Shown here piece by piece: positions 6,130 through 11,031 of a stretch of 11,031 nucleotides of DNA (positions within the stretch are counted from its first letter, which is position 1; each line of letters opens with the position of its first letter). The translations under genes and the position numbers were made by a program. Where the stretch lies: assembly GCA_903910005.1 (NCBI GenBank), contig CAIVXW010000328.1, forward strand, positions 1 through 11,031, written 5' to 3'. The stretch is from an uncultured Methylococcaceae bacterium. GTDB taxonomy: Bacteria; Pseudomonadota; Gammaproteobacteria; Methylococcales; Methylococcaceae. Under the pieces are notes generated by a model. It ran no database searches. It was given only the letters and a program-made list of their open reading frames with translations, and had not been told where the DNA came from.

Positions 6130-7455
6130 GTGAATACTGCTGCTTCAACCATCAATTCGAGAACGGGTAAACTGGATGAACTGAGACAGAGAATTTTCTT
6201 TGTCATTGGTGCATTGATAGTCTACAGAATTGGTTCTCATATTCCCGTACCTGGAGTTGACCCGCGGGCACTGGCTGCCATGTTTGCCCAGCAGGGTGGT
6301 TCGATACTGGATATGGTCAACATGTTTTCTGGCGGTGCCCTGAAGCGGCTCAGTATCTTCGCGCTGGGCATCATGCCCTACATTTCTGCTTCCATCATAT
6401 TTCAGTTGATGACCGGGGTCATACCCAAGCTGGAGCAAATGAAAAAGGAAGGAGAAACCGGCAGGAAAAAAATAAATCAGTACACCCGCTATGGTACGGT
6501 GGTTCTTGCCACCTTCCAGGCTGTCGGTGTTGCCATGGCTCTGCAGGGGCAAACCGCGTCGGGTATGCCGGTTGTCATAAATCCGGGTTTCCAGTTCATC
6601 TTCATCACGGCTTTATCCCTGGTGACAGGTACCGTCTTCCTGATGTGGCTGGGCGAACAGATGACCGAGCGTGGTGTCGGTAACGGTATCTCGATCATCA
6701 TTTTTGGTGGTATTGTAGCCGGTCTGCCATCAGCCATCGGTGGTACGCTGGAACTGGCCCGTACTGGTGAGATGAGTACATTCAGCATAATTGCCCTGTT
6801 CGCGATTGCGGTTGCGGTTACTGCCCTGGTGGTGTTTGTCGAGCGTGGTCAGCGGCGTATTGCAATCCATTACGCCAAACGTCAGGAAGGGCGGCGAATG
6901 TATGCTGCACACCAGAGCTTTCTGCCGCTCAAGTTGAACATGTCAGGTGTGATACCGCCAATTTTCGCTTCGAGCATTATCCTGTTTCCTGCGACGCTGG
7001 CGAGCTGGTTCGGAAATACGGAAAACATGGGGTGGTTGCAGGATATCGCTACAACCCTGTCGCCAGGGCAGCCTCTGTATGTCATGTTTTACGCGGCGGC
7101 TATTGTTTTCTTCTGTTTTTTCTATGCCGCACTGGTGTTCAATTCCGTTGAGACCGCCGACAACCTGAAAAAATCAGGCGCGTTTATTCCGGGTATTCGA
7201 CCGGGCGCAAATACGGCGGCTTATATTGATTCGGTCATGACCCGATTGACCCTGGTAGGGGCGGCTTACATTACTGCGGTCTGCCTGTTGCCGGAGTTTC
7301 TGATTTTGTACTGGAATGTGCCATTCTACTTTGGTGGCACGTCGTTACTGATTATTGTGGTAGTGGTGATGGATTTTGTTTCGCAAGTACAAACCTACAT
7401 TATTACCCACCAATACGATGGACTGCTCAAGAAGTCCAACATGAATCTCAGATAG
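6130..7455 (+). CDS. secY: Preprotein translocase channel subunit SecY
   Basis: Encodes 441 residues (E. coli 443). SecY is the inner-membrane channel that, with SecE, SecG and SecA, exports proteins and inserts membrane proteins through SRP. Ten hydrophobic spans can be followed, beginning at about residue 23. Signatures include the plug and early-helix region MFSGGALKRLSIFALGIMPY (65-84), the C4-loop ERGQRRI (238-244) and the C5-loop GIRPG with Arg357, which corresponds to the essential Arg357 of E. coli. Translation starts at a GTG immediately after the rplO stop, with GAGG at 6121-6124 inside rplO. The next gene, rpmJ, follows without an intervening infA or adk. Confidence 0.98.
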   Translation: MNTAASTINSRTGKLDELRQRIFFVIGALIVYRIGSHIPVPGVDPRALAAMFAQQGGSILDMVNMFSGGALKRLSIFALGIMPYISASIIFQLMTGVIPKLEQMKKEGETGRKKINQYTRYGTVVLATFQAVGVAMALQGQTASGMPVVINPGFQFIFITALSLVTGTVFLMWLGEQMTERGVGNGISIIIFGGIVAGLPSAIGGTLELARTGEMSTFSIIALFAIAVAVTALVVFVERGQRRIAIHYAKRQEGRRMYAAHQSFLPLKLNMSGVIPPIFASSIILFPATLASWFGNTENMGWLQDIATTLSPGQPLYVMFYAAAIVFFCFFYAALVFNSVETADNLKKSGAFIPGIRPGANTAAYIDSVMTRLTLVGAAYITAVCLLPEFLILYWNVPFYFGGTSLLIIVVVVMDFVSQVQTYIITHQYDGLLKKSNMNLR

Positions 7456-7499
7456 TTTCTGTCTGAGCTTTGAAACTGAATTGTACGTTTGAGGATGTT

Positions 7500-7613
7500 A
7501 TGAAAGTTAGGGCATCTGTAAAGAAAATATGCAGGAACTGCAAGGTTCTCAAGAGAAAGGGTGTGGTTCGTATCATGTGCAAGGATGCGAGACACAAGCA
7601 ACGTCAGGGTTGA
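7500..7613 (+). CDS. rpmJ: 50S ribosomal protein L36, zinc-binding type
   Basis: Encodes only 37 residues, starting MKVRASVKKICRNC and ending RHKQRQG. L36 is a tiny zinc-ribbon protein that packs among 23S rRNA helices late in large-subunit assembly. The four expected zinc ligands are present at Cys11, Cys14, Cys27 and His32, so this is the zinc-dependent (C+) form. It is one residue shorter than the 38-residue enteric and pseudomonad form around the third ligand. GAGG at 7491-7494 is the ribosome binding site. Its place between secY and rpsM is the usual gammaproteobacterial arrangement. Confidence 0.97.
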   Translation: MKVRASVKKICRNCKVLKRKGVVRIMCKDARHKQRQG

Positions 7614-7679
7614 TGGTGCGGTAAAAGCTGCCATGTTTGGTTTCGCATTTCTACATTCGATATTCGAGGAAAAGTTGTA

Positions 7680-8036
7680 ATGGCTCGTATAGCTGGGGTT
7701 AATATCCCTGACCATAAACACCTGGTAATTTCATTGACCGCAATTTACGGGATAGGCAAGACCCGTGCTGCCGGGATTTGTAAGGCACTGGCACTTAATC
7801 CTGCAGGAAAAGTCAGGGAATTGAGCGACGCAGACGTTGAAAGAATACGTGATGAAGTTGGAAAATTTGTAGTGGAAGGAGACCTCAGAAGGGAGACTGC
7901 CATGAGCATCAAGCGCCTGATGGATCTGGGGTGTTATCGGGGTCTCAGGCACCGGCGCGGTTTGCCGGTGAGGGGACAGAGAACCCGAACCAACGCGAGA
8001 ACCCGAAAAGGCCCGCGCAGACCCATTCGTAAATAA
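7680..8036 (+). CDS. rpsM: 30S ribosomal protein S13
   Basis: Encodes 118 residues, as in E. coli. S13 is in the head of the small subunit; its basic tail touches the P-site tRNA and it forms intersubunit bridges with the large subunit. The start MARIAGVNIPDHKH, the helix-turn segment IYGIGKTRA (22-30), EGDLRRE (66-72), LGCYRGLRHRRGLPVRGQ (83-100) and the basic tail TNARTRKGPRRPIRK are canonical. GAGGA at 7666-7670 is the ribosome binding site. In E. coli, S4 represses the alpha operon by binding a pseudoknot around the rpsM start. The 66-base leader here (7614-7679) is shorter, and I cannot establish an equivalent fold. Confidence 0.98.
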   Translation: MARIAGVNIPDHKHLVISLTAIYGIGKTRAAGICKALALNPAGKVRELSDADVERIRDEVGKFVVEGDLRRETAMSIKRLMDLGCYRGLRHRRGLPVRGQRTRTNARTRKGPRRPIRK

Positions 8037-8066
8037 AGCCAGTCAAATCAGGGGGAATACACTTCA

Positions 8067-8453
8067 ATGGCAGCTTCCAACCGTCCGGTCAAACGAATCA
8101 AACGGGATGTATCTGATGGCATCGCGCATATCAGTGCATCGTTCAATAACACGATCATTACCATTACTGATCGTAAAGGTAATACCCTCGCCTGGGCGAC
8201 TGCCGGTGCATCGGGTTTTCGTGGGTCACGCAAAAGTACCCCATTCGCAGCCCAGGTTGCTGCTGAAAAAGTGGGTGGCATCGTCAAGGATTACGGGGTC
8301 AAGAATCTTGATGTAAGGATTACCGGCCCTGGTCCCGGCAGGGAGTCAGCCGTCAGATCCCTTAACAACATGGGGTTCAAGATCGTCAACATTTATGATA
8401 CGACACCGATTCCTCACAACGGTTGTCGTCCTCCAAAACGTCGTAGAGTGTAA
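8067..8453 (+). CDS. rpsK: 30S ribosomal protein S11
   Basis: Encodes 128 residues (E. coli 129). S11 sits on the platform and helps shape the 3' end of 16S rRNA and the E-site mRNA path. Conserved segments are AHISASFNNTIITITD (20-35), ATAGASGFRGSRKSTPFAAQ (44-63), ITGPGPGRESA (85-95) and TPIPHNGCRPP (113-123). The Asn118-Gly119 pair corresponds to the E. coli asparagine known to become isoaspartate. AGGGGGA at 8050-8056 is a strong ribosome binding site. Confidence 0.98.
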   Translation: MAASNRPVKRIKRDVSDGIAHISASFNNTIITITDRKGNTLAWATAGASGFRGSRKSTPFAAQVAAEKVGGIVKDYGVKNLDVRITGPGPGRESAVRSLNNMGFKIVNIYDTTPIPHNGCRPPKRRRV

Positions 8454-8473
8454 TTGAGGGAGCTTCATAAGAG

Positions 8474-9094
8474 ATGGCTAGATATTTAGGTCCAACGTGC
8501 AAACTGGCCCGTAGGGAAGGTACTGATCTTTTCCTGAAATCACGGGGCAAATCGCTCGACTCCAAGTGCAAACTGGATCAACAACCGGGTCAGCACGGGC
8601 AAAAACGTGCCCGGATGTCGGATTATGCAACCCAGTTACGTGAAAAGCAGAAGCTGAGAAGGATTTACGGGATTCTGGAAAAACAGTTCAGGAATTACTA
8701 TTTCAAGGCGGCGCGGCGCAAGGGTTCAACTGGCGAAAATCTTCTGTCCCTGCTTGAATCCCGACTTGATAATGTGGTGTATCGCATGGGTTTTGCCGCT
8801 ACACGTGCAGAAGCCGGGCAGCTTGTCAGCCATAAAGGCATTCTGGTAAACGGCAATGTTGTCAATATACCGTCCTACCAGGTGTTTCCGGGAGATGTTG
8901 TTTCCGTGCGGGAAAAAGCCAGGGAGCAACTCAGGGTGAAGGATGCCTTGACGGTTGCGGAGCAGTACGGTTTTCCGAACTGGGTTGATGTCAGTTCTGC
9001 CGAGATGCGTGGTGTATTCAAGTCCTTGCCTGACCGATCCGAGTTGGGTTCTGATATCAACGAGCAACTGGTAGTCGAACTCTATTCCAAGTAA
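8474..9094 (+). CDS. rpsD: 30S ribosomal protein S4
   Basis: Encodes 206 residues, as in E. coli. S4 is the primary nucleator of 5' domain assembly of 16S rRNA and in E. coli the translational repressor of the alpha operon. The start MARYLGP, GTDLFLKS, PGQHG (38-42), LREKQKLRRIYG and the S4 RNA-binding domain (about 97-157, with MGFAATRAEAGQLVSHKGI) are clear. Cysteines at 9 and 32 remain, but the four-cysteine zinc cluster of some S4 proteins is absent. GAGGGA at 8456-8461 is the likely ribosome binding site. The genomic link to rpsM and rpsK would allow S4 autoregulation, though the mRNA site is not identified. Confidence 0.98.
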   Translation: MARYLGPTCKLARREGTDLFLKSRGKSLDSKCKLDQQPGQHGQKRARMSDYATQLREKQKLRRIYGILEKQFRNYYFKAARRKGSTGENLLSLLESRLDNVVYRMGFAATRAEAGQLVSHKGILVNGNVVNIPSYQVFPGDVVSVREKAREQLRVKDALTVAEQYGFPNWVDVSSAEMRGVFKSLPDRSELGSDINEQLVVELYSK

Positions 9095-9108
9095 TCCAAT
9101 ATATCAAA

Positions 9109-10113
9109 ATGTTGACATATCAGGCGAATCTTATAAAACCCAGACTAGTCGATGTTAGTCCCGTCCAGCCTAATACGGCCCGTATCGTAATAGAGCCTCT
9201 GGAAAGGGGGTTTGGTCATACATTGGGTAACGCGCTCCGCCGGGTATTGCTTTCGTCCATCCCGGGTTGTGCGGTTACTGAGGTTACGATTGATGGCGTT
9301 CAGCATGAATACTCTACCATCGAAGGCGTCAGGGAGGATGTGATAGATATCCTTCTTAATCTGAAGAATCTATCCGTCAAAATGTCGCACGGTGACGAGG
9401 CTGTTCTGAGGGTTGAGAAGAGCAGTTCCGGTGTGGCTACGGTGGTTACTGCTGCAGATATCGAAACGACGCATGATACCGAAATCATGAATCCTGATTT
9501 GGTCATAGCCAATTTGACCCAGACCGGGCAACTCAACATGATACTCAAGGTCGAGAAAGGGAGGGGGTATCAACCTGTCAGTGCCCGACTGCAATCCATG
9601 GGTGAATTATCGGTAGGAGCATTGCAGCTGGATGCTTCATTCAGTCCCATTCGTCGGGTCTCCTACATCGTGGAAAGTGCCCGGGTAGAGCAAAGAACGG
9701 ATCTGGATCGTCTGATACTGGAAATTGAGACCAATGGTACGGTTGATCCTGAGGAGTCCATTCGTCGAGCGGCCTCCATATTGAACGACCATTTGACGGT
9801 ATTCATCGCCCTTGAAGGTGAGGAAGTCTCCGGTGTAGTGGAGGAAAAACCACAGTTCGATCCCCTGCTGTTGCGGCCCGTGGACGATCTGGAATTGACT
9901 GTCCGGTCGGCTAACTGTCTCAAGGCAGAGACCATTTTTTATATTGGCGATTTGATTCAGCGTACCGAATCAGATTTGTTGAAAACCCCAAATCTGGGTA
10001 AGAAATCATTGACCGAGATCAAGGATGTTCTGGCTACCAAGGGATTGTCTCTGGGAATGCGTCTTGAGAATTGGCCGCCAGAAAGCCTGAAACGGGAATT
10101 GAGTGAAACCTGA
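9109..10113 (+). CDS. rpoA: DNA-directed RNA polymerase alpha subunit
   Basis: Encodes 334 residues (E. coli 329). Alpha dimerises to scaffold RNA polymerase assembly, and its C-terminal domain binds UP elements and activators. The N-terminal domain shows LERGFGHTLGNALRRVLLSS (31-50); the linker is around residues 236-250. The C-terminal domain carries LRPVDDLELTVRSANCLKAE (255-274) with Arg266 and Asn269, plus Lys299 and Ser300, which match the E. coli DNA-contact residues 265, 268, 298 and 299. The first 8-9 residues differ from E. coli. No Shine-Dalgarno sequence is visible in the 14-base A/T-rich gap after rpsD. The start ATG is followed by TTG, which could be an alternative initiator. 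Confidence 0.98.
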   Translation: MLTYQANLIKPRLVDVSPVQPNTARIVIEPLERGFGHTLGNALRRVLLSSIPGCAVTEVTIDGVQHEYSTIEGVREDVIDILLNLKNLSVKMSHGDEAVLRVEKSSSGVATVVTAADIETTHDTEIMNPDLVIANLTQTGQLNMILKVEKGRGYQPVSARLQSMGELSVGALQLDASFSPIRRVSYIVESARVEQRTDLDRLILEIETNGTVDPEESIRRAASILNDHLTVFIALEGEEVSGVVEEKPQFDPLLLRPVDDLELTVRSANCLKAETIFYIGDLIQRTESDLLKTPNLGKKSLTEIKDVLATKGLSLGMRLENWPPESLKRELSET

Positions 10114-10133
10114 TGTATGACACGATTTCTTCT

Positions 10134-10160
10134 GGATTTGCAGTAATACTGGCAGAATCC
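10134..10160 (+). promoter_or_regulatory. Imperfect stem-loop in the rpoA-rplQ intercistronic gap
   Basis: The strand can fold on itself. GGATT (10134-10138) pairs with AATCC (10156-10160). TG (10139-10140) pairs with CA (10153-10154). CAGT (10141-10144) pairs with ACTG (10148-10151) around an AAT loop. This gives 11 base pairs with two single bulged G residues (10152 and 10155). It has no following T-run, so it is not an intrinsic terminator. It ends 8 bases before the GAGG that serves rplQ. It may modulate mRNA stability or rplQ translation; function is inferred from position only. Confidence 0.4.
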
Positions 10161-10179
10161 GGAAATCCGAGGTTTAGTG

Positions 10180-10545
10180 ATGAGACATAAACATAGTGGT
10201 AGAAAACTGAATATGAAATCCGGTCAGCGGAACGCCCTGTTTCGCGGACTGGCTACGGCCCTCATAGACAAGGAAATCATCAAGACAACGTTGCCCAGGG
10301 CAAAGGAAATGCGATCATTCGTTGAGCCGTTGATTACCCTGTCGAAAAGCAACACACTGGCCGCCAGACGTTTGGCGTTTGCTCGTATCCGGGACAGACG
10401 TGCAGTTGTCAAGTTGTTTGATGAACTCGGTCCACGTTTTATGGATCGTCCGGGTGGGTATCTCAGAATCCTTAAGTGCGGGTTTCGTCCGGGCGATGCC
10501 GCTCCCATGGCATATGTGGAACTGGTAGACCGGAATGTCGGCTAA
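10180..10545 (+). CDS. rplQ: 50S ribosomal protein L17
   Basis: Encodes 121 residues (E. coli 127, with a longer tail there). L17 is a large-subunit protein near the exit tunnel. Conserved segments are MRHKHSGRKLN (1-11), EIIKTTLPRAKE (32-43), VEPLITL, RRLAFARIRD (63-72), LFDELGPRF (79-87) and GGYLRILKCGFRPGD (92-106). The ATG at 10180 is preferred to an in-frame GTG at 10177 because it gives the exact family N-terminus and a 7-base spacing from GAGG (10169-10172). It is the last gene of the block and is followed by a terminator. Confidence 0.98.
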   Translation: MRHKHSGRKLNMKSGQRNALFRGLATALIDKEIIKTTLPRAKEMRSFVEPLITLSKSNTLAARRLAFARIRDRRAVVKLFDELGPRFMDRPGGYLRILKCGFRPGDAAPMAYVELVDRNVG

Positions 10546-10546
10546 A

Positions 10547-10562
10547 TGCGTCCTGAGGCGCA
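10547..10562 (+). other. Small stem-loop between rplQ stop and terminator
   Basis: TGCG (10547-10550) pairs with CGCA (10559-10562) and CC pairs with GG around a TGA loop, with one bulged T at 10551. This six-base-pair hairpin starts one base after the rplQ stop and lies just ahead of the main terminator. It could protect the mRNA 3' end or be incidental. Confidence 0.3.
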
Positions 10563-10565
10563 GCT

Positions 10566-10598
10566 AAAAAAGGGGGATCTTGGCGATCCCCTTTTTTT
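10566..10598 (+). terminator. Rho-independent terminator after rplQ, probably bidirectional
   Basis: A perfect GGGGATC / GATCCCC stem (10573-10579 and 10585-10591) with a TTGGC loop is followed by seven T residues (10592-10598). Six A residues and a G upstream (10566-10572) extend the pairing with the T-run. Because the left arm is preceded by an A-run, the same hairpin read from the minus strand ends in TTTTTT. It could therefore also stop transcription of the convergent glycosyltransferase gene. It ends the ribosomal-protein block. Confidence 0.93.
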
Positions 10599-10665
10599 GG
10601 GCGTGAATTCAGGTCAAGGCTAATATCGAGTTTTAACCACGGAAAGCAGGGAACGATGGCTCATT

Positions 10666-10686
10666 GTGAGTGGTGAACGGCGAATG
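10666..10686 (+). repeat. Degenerate heptamer array, left arm (3 units)
   Basis: Three consecutive seven-base units, GTGAGTG, GTGAACG and GCGAATG, share the pattern G-Y-G-A-R-Y-G. They lie in the gap between the terminator and the minus-strand gene. Related units occur in the opposite orientation at 10780-10807. Confidence 0.5.
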
Positions 10687-10731
10687 GTTTTTGATTCCTG
10701 GAAGCGCGATTCCACGATCCCGTACACGAAC

Positions 10732-10765
10732 GGGTCAGGAACGCCCTGAGAGTTTTCCCTGACCC
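10732..10765. repeat. Inverted repeat GGGTCAGG / CCTGACCC
   Basis: GGGTCAGG (10732-10739) and CCTGACCC (10758-10765) form a perfect 8-base-pair stem around an 18-base loop. A competing hairpin, TCAGG (10735-10739) with CCTGA (10745-10749), uses part of the same left arm. There is no T-run after the stem, so it is not a classical terminator. Confidence 0.55.
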
Positions 10766-10779
10766 TTATCGCGCACTAA

Positions 10780-10807
10780 CGTTAACCGCTCACTGCTTAC
10801 TGCTTAC
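10780..10807 (-). repeat. Degenerate heptamer array, right arm (4 units)
   Basis: Read on the minus strand, four consecutive seven-base units, GTAAGCA, GTAAGCA, GTGAGCG and GTTAACG, share the form G-T-N-A-R-C-R. They resemble the left-arm units on the plus strand. The first two units are identical. The array contains the TAA stop codon of the minus-strand glycosyltransferase. Confidence 0.55.
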
Positions 10808-11031
10808 TGCTTTCCGAGTGCGACCAATAACCCCAGTCGTGCCGACGCCATTTAGCGGGTATCAAATCCAGATACAAGGCACCACACCGCAGCAATGAAT
10901 GCAGAGTTTTTCGCAGGAGTCCCTGATGCAGGCGGCGGTGATCGGTGGCGATAACAGCCATATTGGGTGCGTAGGTAATTTTGAAGCCCGCCCGCTTGAT
11001 ACGCCAAACCAGTTCGGAGTCTTCGTTACAC
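10797..11031 (-). CDS. Probable family-2 glycosyltransferase, C-terminal part (5' end outside window)
   Basis: The minus-strand frame is open from the window edge (first full codon 11030-11028) to a TAA at 10799-10797, giving 77 residues. It begins CNEDSELVWRIKRAGFKI. The EDSEL-x-x-R pattern matches the ED motif that supplies the catalytic base in many GT-A fold, family-2 glycosyltransferases. It is followed by YAPN and a basic HRRLHQGLLRKTLHSLLRCG segment (31-50), as is common after the catalytic domain. Donor and acceptor cannot be inferred. It converges on rplQ. The last six residues, SESSKQ, and the stop are encoded within the repeat at 10640-10816, so the native C-terminus may have ended differently. 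A glycosyltransferase is likely; the exact family is unsure. Confidence 0.7.
   Translation of the reverse strand, partial: CNEDSELVWRIKRAGFKITYAPNMAVIATDHRRLHQGLLRKTLHSLLRCGALYLDLIPAKWRRHDWGYWSHSESSKQ

Larger units (their letters stand above)
10640..10816. repeat. Intergenic repeat element bounded by a 10-base inverted repeat
   Basis: CGGAAAGCAG at 10640-10649 recurs exactly inverted as CTGCTTTCCG at 10807-10816, enclosing a 177-base unit. Inside the arms are two arrays of related heptamers in opposite orientation, and the core holds three small inverted repeats. No coding potential is apparent and no target-site duplication is obvious at the edges. It could be a non-autonomous mobile element remnant, or a chance juxtaposition of degenerate short repeats. 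Its right end overlaps the last codons of the minus-strand gene. Confidence 0.45.

Noticed and set aside
7494..7502. Mini open frame ATG-TTA-TGA overlapping the rpmJ start
   Set aside because: A two-codon frame overlapping the start by chance; the GAGG spacing fits the rpmJ ATG at 7500.
9112..9137. Perfect TTGACA immediately after the rpoA ATG with TATAAA downstream
   Set aside because: The spacer is only 14 bases, well short of the optimal 17, and the site is inside rpoA, so a transcript from it would lose the rpoA start. Probably coincidence of codon choice.

Overview
The window is almost entirely one co-oriented (+ strand) block of ribosomal-protein and housekeeping genes, equivalent to the S10, spc and alpha operons joined end to end. 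In order: the 3' end of rpsS, then rplV, rpsC, rplP, rpmC, rpsQ, rplN, rplX, rplE, rpsN, rpsH, rplF, rplR, rpsE, rpmD, rplO, secY, rpmJ, rpsM, rpsK, rpsD, rpoA and rplQ. A strong intrinsic terminator follows rplQ (10566-10598). Every product aligns over essentially full length with its E. coli counterpart as I recall it, and no gene is visibly broken.

The organism is most probably a non-enteric gammaproteobacterium. rpmJ follows secY directly, with no infA (betaproteobacteria usually have infA there) and no adk (usual in alphaproteobacteria). S14 is the zinc-free form. L36 is a 37-residue zinc-binding form, unlike the 38-residue enteric form. Base composition looks close to 50% GC. This placement is inference; 16S rRNA or a protein phylogeny would settle it.

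Layout: 1-2024 is the S10-type segment (rpsS to rpsQ), 2041-7613 the spc-type segment (rplN to rpmJ) and 7680-10545 the alpha-type segment (rpsM to rplQ). Genes are very tightly packed. rplP/rpmC and rpmD/rplO overlap by 1 base, rpmC/rpsQ overlap by 4 bases, and rplO/secY abut. The rpsQ-rplN gap is only 16 bases, so there is no room for a separate spc promoter like the one in E. coli. The longest gaps are 66 bases each, rpmJ-rpsM and rpoA-rplQ; the latter holds an imperfect stem-loop. The products build both ribosomal subunits, the SecY protein-conducting channel and the RNA polymerase alpha subunit, so translation, membrane export and transcription capacity are co-expressed.

Downstream of the terminator the character changes. 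Positions 10599-10796 carry no gene but hold a repeat-rich mosaic: a 10-base inverted repeat (10640-10649 / 10807-10816), two oppositely oriented arrays of related heptamers and three hairpin-forming inverted repeats. On the minus strand, running off the window edge, is the C-terminal part of a probable family-2 glycosyltransferase (10797-11031) converging on rplQ. Its last six codons and its stop codon lie inside the repeat.

I see no undescribed multi-gene system. The items most worth a second look are the repeat element at the 3' end of the glycosyltransferase gene, the rpoA-rplQ hairpin, the lack of a ribosome binding site at rpoA, and unusual residues in L22 and S5.
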